DNA from: Phyllobacterium zundukense
GTDB lineage: Bacteria > Pseudomonadota > Alphaproteobacteria > Rhizobiales > Rhizobiaceae
Direction: 5' to 3'
Length of the DNA: 64,000 bases
NCBI RefSeq assembly: GCF_025452195.1
Contig: NZ_CP104972.1
Location: 434,001-498,000, forward strand
Of this stretch, positions 49,661-59,170 are shown piece after piece. The translations under genes and the position numbers were made by a program. How positions within the stretch are numbered: the first letter of the stretch is position 1; each line of letters opens with the position of its first letter. The notes under the pieces are model-generated. The model saw only the letters and a list, made by a program, of their open reading frames with translations. It searched no databases and had not been told where the DNA came from.

Positions 49661-50734
49661 ATGATCGACCTGCCCAATCTCGAAGACGCGCAAAAGCTTG
49701 CGCAAGCTATCGTTAACACCATTCCCGAACCCTTTCTCGTGCTTGACGATAAAATTCGCGTCCTCGCCGCAAGTCGATCCTTCTACGAAAAATTCAAAGT
49801 CGATCCCGAACAGACGCGGGGCCATTTGCTCTATTCACTCGGAGACGGCCAGTGGGACATCCCTGCACTACGCATTCTTCTCGAAACCATCATCCCGGAA
49901 AAGACAGCGATGGACGGCTTCGAGGTAGAGCATGATTTCCCCAATCTCGGCCACAGGACCATGCTGCTCAACGCGCGAAAAGTACTTTATGACGACAGCA
50001 GCCTTTCAACGATCCTTCTGGCATTTTCCGATGTCACGGACCGGCGCGTGATCGAGCGGGAAAAGGCAAATCTCCTCCGGCAGACGGAAGAGCTTCTGCG
50101 CCAGAAAGATACGCTACTACAGGAAATGCAACATCGTGTTGCCAATAGCCTGCAGATTATTGCCAGCATTTTGCTTTTGAAGGCACGCGCCGTCACGTCG
50201 GAGGAAACACGGCTGCATCTGCACGACGCGCATCAGCGTGTGATGTCGGTGGCTGAGGTGCAGCGACATCTGCATACGTCGATCAGTGTCGACCAGATTG
50301 AAGTCGGCTCTTACTTGTCCAAGCTCTGCGCCAGTCTGGCCGCCTCGATGACCGGCGAGAACAATCCGGTCGCCATCAACGTCCTTGCGGACAAGGAGTG
50401 GATCGGCTCGGACAAGGCTGTCAGCCTCGGACTGATCGTCACAGAACTCGTAATCAACGCCATCAAATATGCCTTTCCAGTGGTTCGAGCAGATGACGCG
50501 ATCGCCGTTACATACGAAGTGGACAGGTCTGACTGGAAGTTGATCGTTTCCGACAATGGCATCGGCAAAAACACTGTTACTACAAGCGAAACCGCTGGCG
50601 GACTTGGAACAGCCATCGTCCAGGCTTTGGTCAAGCAACTTGATGCGAAAATGGATGTTGCCAGCAGTGCAAAAGGCACGAGCGTGTCGATCACGCGGGC
50701 GACCTTCACCTCGCGCCTACCAAAGGCTGCATGA
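49661..50734 (+). CDS. PAS-domain sensor histidine kinase of the HisKA_2 type
   Basis: 357 residues, soluble. A PAS domain lies at about 15-125 (IPEPFLVLDDKIRVLAASRS, LLAFSDVTDRR), a linker helix follows, then the dimerisation domain with phospho-acceptor His158 in LLQEMQHRVANSLQIIASIL (HisKA_2 pattern E-x-x-HRVxNxLQ) and the ATPase domain with VTELVINAIKYAFP (N box) and LIVSDNGIGK (G1). No transmembrane segment and no receiver domain, so an orphan cytoplasmic kinase as in rhizobial general stress (PhyR-type) signalling, by analogy only. ATG 49661 chosen because homology starts there. Confidence 0.88.
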   Translation: MIDLPNLEDAQKLAQAIVNTIPEPFLVLDDKIRVLAASRSFYEKFKVDPEQTRGHLLYSLGDGQWDIPALRILLETIIPEKTAMDGFEVEHDFPNLGHRTMLLNARKVLYDDSSLSTILLAFSDVTDRRVIEREKANLLRQTEELLRQKDTLLQEMQHRVANSLQIIASILLLKARAVTSEETRLHLHDAHQRVMSVAEVQRHLHTSISVDQIEVGSYLSKLCASLAASMTGENNPVAINVLADKEWIGSDKAVSLGLIVTELVINAIKYAFPVVRADDAIAVTYEVDRSDWKLIVSDNGIGKNTVTTSETAGGLGTAIVQALVKQLDAKMDVASSAKGTSVSITRATFTSRLPKAA

Positions 50735-51011
50735 CCACTGCCGCCGGCACGTGGCGTCTGGTGGACAAGTAGCGTTCCCCATAGATCTAACGGCGCGCAA
50801 TGGAACCGGAAGGCAATGGATGCCAGGTTCGAGGCTGCAGAATTCCAAACCCCAGCAGAGGCTGAGCTGAAGGGATTGTTCCAGGATGCAATGGGACCAA
50901 AATGGACGTAGAGTAACGCAAATATTATTATCGCCCGCCAAGTGTTGACCTACTGGTTGTCTGGTCTGACCAATAAAGGCTCGGCCATCTCTCTTCCTTT
51001 TCCCCTATCGA
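50735..51011. other. intergenic, no gene seen
   Basis: About 280 bp between the kinase and a convergent reverse gene; no clear terminator or ORF with a signature. Confidence 0.35.
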
Positions 51012-51374
51012 TCATGTCTTTTGCGGCGATCGGAAATTTGCAACGACCACATTGTCGCTACCGCTGCAATTGGCTTCCTCTTGTGTCATAAGGTCAAAAG
51101 ACTTGTAGGTAAATGCGCGCTTGGCTGCGCTTTCCCGAGCAATTCGCTTTGTCTGTATAAGCCGTATCGCATCACGCAATGCCTGCAAGCTCTCAACGTC
51201 AAGGTGCGCGCCAACCGCCATCGGATAAGGCTCGGCACTCAAAACTGCGTCACTCAATTCGCTCAAGGCAACGATGAAAGTTTCCCGCTCAATATCGGAC
51301 AATGCTTCATTGTGTTGCAGTCTCGATGTCTCGCGAGCCAAGGTATCGTGAAATTTTATCGCATCCCAATTCAA
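51012..51374 (-). CDS. hypothetical helical protein
   Basis: 120 residues from TTG 51374 (AGAGGA about 7 nt upstream): DTLARETSRLQHNEALSDIE, FIVALSELSDAVLSAEPYPM, LQALRDAIRLIQTKRIARES. The upstream frame to 51485 lacks a start with a ribosome site. No known domain. Confidence 0.5.
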   Translation of the reverse strand: MNWDAIKFHDTLARETSRLQHNEALSDIERETFIVALSELSDAVLSAEPYPMAVGAHLDVESLQALRDAIRLIQTKRIARESAAKRAFTYKSFDLMTQEEANCSGSDNVVVANFRSPQKT

Positions 51375-51507
51375 CGTCGTTCCTCTCACTCCGCTTCTTG
51401 TGCGTGCTTTGTGACATACGCTGGCGACCACGCACAAGAGGGACAAGGATCGTCTTGGTCCATTGCCGGACCGGAGGTGAACCAAGAGTTGATACCCTGT
51501 ATTCTTG

Positions 51508-51625
51508 AGATAGCTGAAAGCCCCCCGGTTTCAGCAACGGTCTGATTTAGAAGAGATTCTTTTTCACATCAGCCCTTCAAAACCCGACCGCCGACGATTT
51601 GCGTCCCGGCCGGTCGGCTCCGCTT
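51508..51625. repeat. dispersed noncoding repeat, copy 2
   Basis: GCTGAAAGCCCCCCGGTTTC, TCTTTTTCACATCAG and a hairpin around CCGACCGCCG / CGGCCGGTCGG match the order in 45215-45330. Neither copy is next to the same gene. Confidence 0.55.
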
Positions 51626-51853
51626 CGGTTCGCACGCAGATGCTGACGATACCAAACATGCCTCGCCTGGCGCGGACTTGAACAAATTCAACTTCTTACA
51701 AATCCGCGTGCCAGCAGACCCGATCCCTGGATGTCCATGACTTGCACGGGGCTCTGCCGCATCTTACGTGTAGCAAGCGATCAAAATTTGAAAGTGTCAC
51801 ATAGGAGCGGCACTTATCCTCGCCTACCGGAGGAGCAGATGGTCATATTTCCG

Positions 51854-52129
51854 CTACGGAAGTTCTGGACGTATTCCCCGCGCGGTTTGGCCGCCGCCGT
51901 GTTGTGGAACGTATGTTTGATCCTGCGCATTCCATGTCCGTACGTGCCAACCCTCTTGGGATGGATCGTTGGTGCGAAAGAGACTTTGCGGGACGATGAG
52001 GATTGACACGGCGGCGAGCACCAGGAAGAAGCGAATAACCAAGTTTTGTCTGGTCAATCGCTGCCTTATCCTATCAAGCAGTGTCCGAGAACTTTCATCA
52101 TTCCGGACGGTTCTGCTTTCTGACAACAT
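51854..52129 (-). CDS. possible single-span membrane protein
   Basis: 91 residues from ATG 52129 with a span FFLVLAAVSILIVPQSLF after a basic N-terminal segment (LLDRIRQRLTRQNLVIR), then a polar tail. Ribosome site weak. Not recognised. Confidence 0.4.
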   Translation of the reverse strand: MLSESRTVRNDESSRTLLDRIRQRLTRQNLVIRFFLVLAAVSILIVPQSLFRTNDPSQEGWHVRTWNAQDQTYVPQHGGGQTARGIRPELP

Positions 52130-52295
52130 ATACTCGCAAGAATCTCGCGGTGGGTTGCCGCCAGCCTCTGAGTTTTTAATCACTTGGGGTACCCGTTGCC
52201 CCGTCGCCACCCGAACAACGCTGGAGAATGTGTCATCGTCCGCTGGGCGACAGGGGGAGCATCTGATATGGTAGCAAAATCAACGGGGCGACAGC

Positions 52296-52496
52296 ATGAC
52301 CGACGACGACAGAAGACTTATGATTGAGATCAAGGCGCAGGCCAGAATCGCTTATGAATCCCGCCCCAAGGTCACGAACGCATCGATAATGGCCGCGGCC
52401 CTCGGCAAGGATTTTCCCCATCGTAGTGCGGACGAAATTCATCAAAAAATAAAAAGTGTATGGCGCGTCAGGGGAATGCTTTGTTTCGGTGAATAA
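52296..52496 (+). CDS. DDD-family small protein
   Basis: 66 residues: TDDDRRLMIEIKAQARIAYE, AAALGKDFPHRSADEIHQKI, KSVWRVRG. Counterpart of the N-terminal part of the chimera at 34714. Helical; function unknown. Confidence 0.6.
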   Translation: MTDDDRRLMIEIKAQARIAYESRPKVTNASIMAAALGKDFPHRSADEIHQKIKSVWRVRGMLCFGE

Positions 52497-52686
52497 AGCA
52501 TCGAAACTTCGCACATTGGGGTCTCCGCCGTCCCTGCGCCGGGCAGCGGCGGAACCAAGTCTGATTTTAATTGTTCCTGAACACCGGGGTTCCAGCCGGG
52601 CGGGCGCATGATCCATACAAGTTTGTGGCCCGCGGATTGGCGGTGGACCTAGGCCACCGCGTCTTTATTGCACAAACGGCTTCAGC

Positions 52687-52878
52687 ATGACCCTCAGGTT
52701 CGACATTAGACGTGAGACGAAGAATAAGTGGACAGTCTATGACGTGTTTACCGAGAAACCGGCCTCGATAGAGGGCTTCGACGCCATTCTGCTGGAGGCT
52801 GCCGAGGCCAGGCGTATTAGAGACGAGCTGAATGCTTTGGAGATAAAACGCAGGGGTGGCCCGAATGCCATACGCTGA
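52687..52878 (+). CDS. AVYD-family distant member
   Basis: 63 residues: RFDIRRETKNKWTVYDVFTE, FDAILLEAAEARRIRDELNA. Same length and WTVYD/WAVYD core as 41216. A GGCGGTGG/CCACCGC hairpin (52639-52660) precedes it. Confidence 0.55.
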   Translation: MTLRFDIRRETKNKWTVYDVFTEKPASIEGFDAILLEAAEARRIRDELNALEIKRRGGPNAIR

Positions 52879-53028
52879 TAATGTAGCTCTTGCTACGCGT
52901 GCCCTGACTGGATCCTCGAAAACACCAGAAAGTCCTGGGACAGCGCGGGGATCACGTCAATCAGGTTTCCCTCGGTGTAGCTCACAAAATTTCTGAACTA
53001 CACTAGGGGTTTTCACTCAGGCTGTGCC

Positions 53029-53690
53029 TCAGAACTTCACCTTGAACCCGGCCGTCCCGTTGAGGCTGTAGCTGTCAGCGAAGTGAGACAGGCTGGTGTT
53101 GATGGAAACCTCGCTGTAAATGGAATATTTGTCATCATTCCAGTTATAGCCGCCGGTGCCAATACCGCCCCACGTCCGATCGTTCTCGCTGGCAAAGTTT
53201 ACGCCTGATACTTCAACTTCCGTCCCATCCAGGAACTCATAATAAAGATTGGCAATACCGTAAAGGTGCGTGCGGGTTGTCCTTCCTGAAGCGCCCTCCC
53301 AGGCATTTTCATAATCTGCCGAAAGTCCGAGACGACCCTTGAGGCTCTCACCCGTCCCGAGAGAAACATTGGCACCGAAGGGGTCGGTGAAGGCGTCAAA
53401 GTCTACATTGGAATATGCAAGCTGAGCTTGCGGGGTGAGCGTCCAGCTCTGGTTCGAAGCAAGTCTTTTGCCGGTTTCCAAGCTGAAGGCGTAGCCGAAA
53501 CCGTCATTCCCATTCGAGAGACTACCGAGGACGCCGGAAGACAGGTCACTTTCGTACCATGCCGCCTGCGCCTGCCCGTCAAGGTAAAAGCCATTCTGGC
53601 CATACCAGGTCAGCGTAGCTCCCACTCGTAGCCATCAGTGTCGACCTCGCCATTGCCGAACATGGAGGATACCCGCCTCGTTCCTATGAG
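53029..53690 (-). pseudogene. autotransporter barrel remnant 4, nearly complete barrel
   Basis: About 200 barrel residues are in frame (TWYGQNGFYLDGQAQAAWYE, TPQAQLAYSNVDFDAFTDPF, ending FKVKF with the terminal Phe). Just upstream SSMFGNGEVDTDGY is in another frame, and the passenger is absent; a truncated LysR gene begins at 53761. Barrel sequence diverges from 35682, so the source was a third autotransporter. Confidence 0.82.
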
Positions 53691-53760
53691 CAACCTTCCA
53701 GTGCAATCGCCAGAGAATGGTATAAATCAGTTGCGCGACAGATAGCCCGCGTTTGGGGCC

Positions 53761-54234
53761 TCAGCGGTCGGCCGATGACATATCCGCCGTCGCCGCGACA
53801 ATGGCGCGCCTCAACCAGATGTGCCTGGGGGTGTCCTGTTGACGCGCGTGCCAGACGAGGCTCATCGTGAAGCTCCCAAGATCGAGGGGCGGAGGCCGCG
53901 ACACGAAGCGCATCATGTCGGCGGCGGATCGCGCCAGGCTCGACGGCAGGGTGATGATCAGGTTGGAGCAGGCGGCTATCTCCACCGCTGCAAAGAAGTT
54001 CGGCACGCGCAGCTTCACCCTTCGCTTCCGCCCCATGCGCGCAAGCACTTCATCGACGGGCGCAGCGCCGGCGCCGGTGACGCTGACCACGATATGCTCA
54101 AGCGCTAGAAAGCGGTCGAGCGTGAGTTTTCCGACAGCGGCCGGATGATCCGTACGCATCAATGTCACAAGTTTTTCGTCATAGAGACGGCGGCGACGGA
54201 TGCCGGCGGGTGCTTCGTCGATCAGCGCCACCAT
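53761..54234 (-). pseudogene. LysR-type regulator, effector-binding domain fragment
   Basis: About 157 residues of a LysR substrate-binding domain: RLYDEKLVTLMRTDHPAAVG, LALEHIVVSVTGAGAAPVDE, FFAAVEIAACSNLIITLPSS and HARQQDTPRHIWLRRAI, which are characteristic C-terminal motifs. The helix-turn-helix and first half are missing; unrelated sequence starts at ~54236. Confidence 0.82.
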
Positions 54235-54371
54235 CGGTTAACGATCCGACCCGGCTGATTTGCTGGAACGGTGAAGACACGTCGTATGATCGGCCCTCGA
54301 AGTCTGCGTGCAACGATTGACCTCCCGCCGCGTTACACGAGATCGGGACCGTCCGTTCCGGAGGGACTAGC

Positions 54372-54590
54372 ATGCCATCGTTTCGATTTGAATTTCATGA
54401 AGGGACCAAAAACAACGACATAACCGTCGAATTTATCGACCACGAAGCAGCGTTGGCCGAAGCAAAACGCGCGGCAGGTAAAATGCTGGTCGATAGCGCC
54501 ATCGATCCGGCCGAATGGCTTATCAGAGTTTACAATGACTCTGAGGAGTTGATCGGCACCATTTTTCGCAATGACCTGCTCAACGGGTAG
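54372..54590 (+). CDS. DUF6894-like small protein
   Basis: 72 residues: PSFRFEFHEGTKNNDITVEF, HEAALAEAKRAAGKMLVD, WLIRVYNDSEELIGTIFR. The order (beta start, EAxxEAxRAA helix, W-x-IxVxDxxxxL end) fits DUF6894. GGAGGG precedes the ATG. Cytosolic, function unknown. Confidence 0.75.
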   Translation: MPSFRFEFHEGTKNNDITVEFIDHEAALAEAKRAAGKMLVDSAIDPAEWLIRVYNDSEELIGTIFRNDLLNG

Positions 54591-54779
54591 TCAAACATCG
54601 CTTCTATGAAATTCGGAAGATTATCTGCTGCCTTGGCATCCGGATTGTTCATCAGCGGCGGCATAAGGATGTTAGGGAGACGAAATTGAGCCCGCGGTCC
54701 GACCAAAAGGAACTGATCCTCCTAGGCAGCAGTTGATGCCGACCCGCATTAACTACCGATCCTGATAGAATATCCGCTC
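54591..54779. other. no gene seen
   Basis: Short intergenic stretch between the DUF6894 gene and the FolD/ETF-QO relic. Confidence 0.3.
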
Positions 54780-54990
54780 CTATTTCTGCTCCCTTTTAAG
54801 AACGACGACGGCAAGATCTGGATTGATCTGTTTCAGACGGATGGCAGCCGCAAGACCTGCTGGGCGACCTCCGACAATCACGATGTCGGATTCCGGCGCA
54901 TTAATGCGGTTGATGCCGACATCAATGACAGTGGTTCCCTGCTTTATCCAGTCGCCCTCAATCATCTGGGAGCGTCTCCGGGAAGAACTG
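54780..54990 (-). pseudogene. fusion of FolD and ETF-QO gene fragments
   Basis: One reverse frame starts with [19 protein letters not shown], a C-terminal segment of FolD (methylene-THF dehydrogenase/cyclohydrolase), and passes at ~54897 into [20 protein letters not shown] and [13 protein letters not shown], the N-terminal FAD-binding segment of ETF-ubiquinone oxidoreductase (GxGxxG reads GGRPAG). Both pieces are short; no function expected. Confidence 0.8.
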
Positions 54991-55247
54991 CTGGCATCGA
55001 TCATACGAGAGGTGGGCGGCGGCGGTGGTGCTCAGACGACACATGCGGGCCGCATGACCGCCGCGTCCGGCGCTTCAGATCCGAAAATCGGCAATAATGA
55101 TCGCCGACCATGCCGACTGAAATTTCGTGTTTGTTGCCGTTGTGGCATGATCCACTGCGAATCTCCAGGCAGACAGAGGGCATCATATCTCCGCCTACAG
55201 GCGTTCTGTTAAGGCTTACCCCGGAGCGGCCAATACCGCAGAGTAAC

Positions 55248-56087
55248 CTATCTCAGAAAAGATTCGGCTTTCATCGTTGCCGGCACCGGTGCGCCCAGCC
55301 GTTCGAGGACAGTCGGGGCAAGTTGCAATTGGTCGAGCAGGACATCGTCTTCAGGTCCTTCGCCGGCGCCGAAATAATAGAGCGCGAAATCCTGCATTTC
55401 GTCGCCGCGACCGCCATGATGACCGCGGTCCGTCTGGCCGTGATCGGCCGTCACCATCACCTCGTAGCCTGCTTTGCGCCAGCGCGGCAGAAAAGTGGCC
55501 AGCATTGCGTCCATGGCAAACAGCGCATGGTCCATCTCGCCACAATCATGACCGTAGCGGTGTCCCATCGAATCCAGCGTGCAGGTATGGAGAATGCCGT
55601 AGTCGATGCCGTGACGCTCTGCCAGCATGGTCAGCGTGGCAAACAAATCCGTATCGCTGGGCGTCATCTGGTTCTTGTGATTGTAGCCGGTCATCGTGTG
55701 AAAACGACCATGGGTGATCGGTCCGCCAGGTTCGTCGTACTCGATGTCGCGGACGAGATCGAAGGGCACGCGGTTGAAGAACATCGACCAGAACGAATGC
55801 GTGACTGCCCCTGTCTTGCCCCCCGCTTTCACAACTTCGGAAAATATGTCGGGCTGTTCTACCCGAAACAGCGTTTCGTTGGAAACGACATAGTGGACCT
55901 GCGGCGATACGCCGGTGTGGATCGAGGCGTAACAGGAGGCGGAGGTCGACGGCAGGACGGAGCGCATCTTCCAAACGCGCGCCTCGCCCGACTGCACCCA
56001 GCCTTCGAGGTTGCCCATATATTTGCGCCAGTTGCGCCATGGCAGGCCGTCGAGGACAATGAGAAGAAGTTTCGAGCGAAGCGGCAT
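55248..56087 (-). CDS. alkaline-phosphatase superfamily (type I phosphodiesterase/nucleotide pyrophosphatase-like) protein
   Basis: 279 residues: LLLIVLDGLPWRNW (first metal Asp), SVLPSTSASCYASIHTGVSP (nucleophile Thr/Ser position), CTLDSMGHRYGHDCGEMDHA (metal Asp/His) and VMVTADHGQTDRGHHGG (metal Asp-His). These are the core metal-binding motifs of the family, in order. No signal peptide, so probably cytosolic. Substrate unknown. It stands intact among broken genes. Confidence 0.88.
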   Translation of the reverse strand: MPLRSKLLLIVLDGLPWRNWRKYMGNLEGWVQSGEARVWKMRSVLPSTSASCYASIHTGVSPQVHYVVSNETLFRVEQPDIFSEVVKAGGKTGAVTHSFWSMFFNRVPFDLVRDIEYDEPGGPITHGRFHTMTGYNHKNQMTPSDTDLFATLTMLAERHGIDYGILHTCTLDSMGHRYGHDCGEMDHALFAMDAMLATFLPRWRKAGYEVMVTADHGQTDRGHHGGRGDEMQDFALYYFGAGEGPEDDVLLDQLQLAPTVLERLGAPVPATMKAESFLR

Positions 56088-56127
56088 GCAGTGTCCTTGC
56101 TATGTGGGGACCAGGTAAACGACAGCC

Positions 56128-56439
56128 TCAAAGATGCACAAAAATCTTCTCGTCCTCAACCGTCACCGGGAAAGTTCTTGCCCGTATTTTCGGATCGACT
56201 AGGAAGGCGCCGCTGCGGATGTCGAATTCCCAACCGTGCCAGGCGCAGCGAACCAGTTCCCCCGAGCGCTCGTAGACGAACTCGCGGCTGTCGGTCTGCT
56301 TTGTCGTGCCGGAAACCGGTCCCTGGCAGATCGCGGCACCCCGATGCGGACAGATATTAAGCATCGCGTAGAACCTGTGCAAGAGAGGGACGAAGATTCG
56401 GCTTGCGCCGCTCAAGGCAACCACGAACCGTTTCCGCAT
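56128..56439 (-). pseudogene. Rieske [2Fe-2S] ferredoxin-like gene with foreign N terminus
   Basis: About 75 residues of a Rieske domain: LNICPHRGAAICQGP (Cys-x-His) and RCAWHGWEFDIRSG (Cys-x2-His), then FPVTVEDEKIFVHL. Cluster ligands are intact. The first ~25 residues (KRFVVALSGASRIFVPLLHR) come from a DUF892 fragment read in another frame, so the domain's N-terminal strands are missing. Confidence 0.75.
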
Positions 56440-56600
56440 GCCGTTGGGTCTCGCGGATATGCTGCGAAATCCGTTGGCGCAGATCGGGATAGTTCTCCAG
56501 CCGGCCCTCCTGGCCTTTCAGGATGGTGCGCGCTTGTTGTTCCATCGCATGAACCGCATGTTCGAGAGCTTTTATCCAGCTGGCAACCGCGCTTGAAGGA
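56357..56600 (-). pseudogene. DUF892-type ferritin-like fragment
   Basis: A reverse frame gives WIKALEHAVHAMEQQARTIL, GRLENYPDLRQRISQHIRET and QRHAETVRGCLERR, the N-terminal two helices of a DUF892 subfamily (ENYP motif). It joins the Rieske fragment near 56390. Confidence 0.65.
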
Positions 56601-56725
56601 CGTTGCCGATTGGCGTTTCGTCAGCGCCCCAGCAATTTCACTACCCATTCAATCAGTACTGCTCGGAACCCATCGCGAACCTTCCCATTAAGCTTTTGAT
56701 GTTCTCAATGAAGAAGGGAAGAAGC

Positions 56726-57065
56726 ATGACAAACGGGCGTGCACATCACAGAGAACTGAACCTGGGCGGCATGAAAATTTTCTATCGTGAGGCTGGGTCA
56801 AAAGACGCTCCGGTCATCCTGTTACCCCATGGATATCCATGTTCGTCTTATGAGTTTCGTAACTACATGCCGCCACTGGCCGACGGTTGGCGACTAATTA
56901 CGCCGGATTTTCCAGGCTGCGGTTACAGTGATACGCCAGAGGAATTTCGAATACACCTTCGACGGCTACACTGATTTCTGGAGCGCTTCACGGCGCAACT
57001 CGGACTTAGCAAATTCACTTTGTATCTCCATGACTTCGGATCACAGATCTCGGCAAGCATCCGGC
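56726..57065 (+). pseudogene. alpha/beta hydrolase, frameshifted and truncated
   Basis: From ATG 56726 to ~56940: GMKIFYREAGSKDAPVILLP, HGYPCSSYEFRNYMPPLADG, RLITPDFPGCGYSD. Next frame: RNFEYTFDGYTDF; then, in the third, ERFTAQLGLSKFTLYLHDFG. These follow the epoxide-hydrolase/dehalogenase-like family. The nucleophile region and C-terminal half are gone. Confidence 0.8.
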
Positions 57066-57124
57066 AACGCCACCGCAATCCATCCAATTCCGGCAGTTTC
57101 CATTCAATTTTTCCAAGAAAGCTG

Positions 57125-57248
57125 ATGTCCAACACTGAACACAGGCAGGCGCCTTTTGTTCCGCGAGGTGAACTGGATTGTCTTCGAATAACATGACGCA
57201 ATGAGGAGCCGGGGGCTCAGACTTCCTCGGGGCGTTTAGGCTGGTCAT
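57125..57248 (-). pseudogene. YciI-like fragment
   Basis: The reverse frame starts APRKSEPPAPHCVMLFEDNP, resembling the first strand of YCII-related domains (VMLFEDNPxxxxxR), and then loses similarity. Low certainty. Confidence 0.4.
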
Positions 57249-57264
57249 CTTCTAAGAGCTGTGA

Positions 57265-57740
57265 TTGTTCATGAAGTAAGGACCCCTGTTTTGGGGGTTA
57301 TATTCATCCACGGGCCCCATCGGCTTTGGCTAGTGTGTCTTCCGTTTTACCGGAGGCCTGTGTTGGATGCTTGTAGTGGAGACGATTGCAAAGGTCCGTC
57401 TGCTTTCACGGGTCCAAGGCAAATCGATCAAGCAGATTTGCCGTGACCTGAAGATTTCGCGCAAAGTGGTGCGCAAGGTTCTCTGCTCGGACCGCTACGA
57501 ACAACAACACCAGCCCCCTGCCTCGTGGCGGGAAGAGCTTGATCGTTTTCTGACGGCGAATGCGGGAAAGTCATCGCGAGAGCGGCTGACATTGATCGGT
57601 TATATAAACAGCTTCGTGCTCTGGGCTATGATGGCAGCTATACGTCGCGTGCTTACAAGAAGCAGCATGGCAAGTTGTCGGCGGAGGCGTATGTGCCACT
57701 TTCATTCCGCGAGACCGGGCACTCGGTGAGATTGACTGCT
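57265..57740 (+). mobile_element. istA: IS21-family element remnant (istA 5' part)
   Basis: From ATG 57367: VETIAKVRLLSRVQGKSIKQ, ICRDLKISRKVVRKVLCSD, SSRERLTLIG, the HTH end of IS21 IstA. A frameshift follows, then LRALGYDGSY and HGKLSAEAYVPLSF in other frames. Upstream TGTTCATGAAGTAAGGACCC looks like the element's terminal repeat. No catalytic domain and no istB remain. Confidence 0.82.
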
Positions 57741-57871
57741 AAGACCCACTTCTGTTCTGGAGATAGATCGGCTACTCGGCGATGTTTTCACAGCCAACCT
57801 GGAACAGAGAGCTAGTCTCTGCGTTTGTGCTTGGCTGCACGCATTGTGCCGCCTTCCAGGAGCAATCAATT

Positions 57872-58747
57872 TTGAAAACTTTATTCACGACGACTTTTCT
57901 CATAACATTGATGACAACAGGGGCATTCGCACAAGACGGAAGGACGTCTCACGACGTTTTTGGGCAACCATCGGTGGCGGTACGCGATCACGATCGCTAT
58001 CTCGTCGCTTCGAAAGGGCTCGTCCTCACATCGGGCCTCGTCGGACAAACAGTTTATAACGGTCCGGCAGACGACGCTGCCACGATCGGCGAAGTGACCG
58101 ATATTGTGCTCAGCCCAGACGGAAATGCGGTGGCGGCGCTTATTGGCGTCGGCGGTTTTCTTGGCGTCGGCCAGAAGGATATTGCCGTCAGTCTCGATCA
58201 ATTGGCATGGGTGACTCGCGCGGACAACAAGCGGTGGCTGGTTGTTGCGAGCAGCAAAGAGGAACTGAGCGGCGCTCCCACGTTCGATCGCACTAGTTTG
58301 CTCAGGGACGGCGCATCCGATCCCGTCAAGGGACCGGCTACGGAAGTCGCAACGAATGCTAAACCGGAAAGCGTGGTTAATAAGGCTGCTTCGGATATCA
58401 GGAGCGCGCTCAAGGCTGTTCCGACTGCATCGATAAGCTCTGAAAAGTTGATAGGTTCAGCGGTCTATGGCCCCGATGACAAGCAGCTCGGCAGCGTGGC
58501 AGATACATTGATGGCAGGTGACGGCCAGGTCGACGCTTTCGTCGTGGATGTTGGTGGCTTTCTTGGACTAGGCAAAAAGCCGATCGCAATCTCGATTGAA
58601 AACCTCGATCTGCTCGCCGATGACAATGGAAAAATTTCCGTTTTTACGCCGTTTACCAAGGACGAGCTTGAGAAGCACCCGGCCTATTCGGCAGAGGCAT
58701 ATAAGGCCGACAGCGAGAAGATTCTGCTTCGCGGTGCGGCCGAATAG
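57872..58747 (+). CDS. secreted protein with two PRC-barrel domains
   Basis: 291 residues from TTG 57872, with AGGAG 9 nt upstream. Signal peptide KTLFTTTFLITLMTTGAFA. PRC domain 1 (about 55-150): GQTVYNGPADDAATIGEVTD, ALIGVGGFLGVGQKDIAVSL; linker; PRC domain 2 (about 185-280): GSAVYGPDDKQLGSVADTLM, FVVDVGGFLGLGKKPIAISI. A two-domain relative of 25930 and 47189. Likely periplasmic, possibly stress-related. The TTG start is needed to give a signal peptide; the longer ATG frame has none. Confidence 0.85.
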   Translation: MKTLFTTTFLITLMTTGAFAQDGRTSHDVFGQPSVAVRDHDRYLVASKGLVLTSGLVGQTVYNGPADDAATIGEVTDIVLSPDGNAVAALIGVGGFLGVGQKDIAVSLDQLAWVTRADNKRWLVVASSKEELSGAPTFDRTSLLRDGASDPVKGPATEVATNAKPESVVNKAASDIRSALKAVPTASISSEKLIGSAVYGPDDKQLGSVADTLMAGDGQVDAFVVDVGGFLGLGKKPIAISIENLDLLADDNGKISVFTPFTKDELEKHPAYSAEAYKADSEKILLRGAAE

Positions 58748-59170
58748 AGTCAGATGCCGACTGCCTGTGTTTAGGCCTTTCGTAAACATCCTTGCCGCGG
58801 TCATGGTCCTTTTCGAGGTCTTCGCCTCATGATGAGGTTTGGATCGGGGTCTCAAGCAACGAAGTGCGGCCGAGCCGCCTGCCTGCAGCCCATGCAACGA
58901 GGTCACCACAACCACCGTCCCGGCGGAGATATCACAGGTTCCGCTGCGGGCCGATAAACTGGCAGGATTAAGTGAGGCTTATGCGTTCGTTTCGTTCCAT
59001 TCGAAGGTTGTCCCATCTACCCAAATGCAATGAAGCAGGATTGAGAGTTTTCGGGCTACCGCGACTTTGGCCTTGGTGGACGGTCTTTGTAAAAAAGGGA
59101 TCAACCATCTTTGCGTGGCGGAGACCGAGATTGATTTTGGACGCCACTACAATGCTCCATTAACGCCCAA
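58748..59170. other. intergenic, no gene seen
   Basis: About 420 bp; open frames are short and without signature. Confidence 0.35.

Noticed and set aside
55110..56360. 416-codon forward ORF
   Set aside because: Antisense to the phosphatase-family gene, which has clear catalytic motifs; the forward frame is rich in His/Arg as expected for a shadow.
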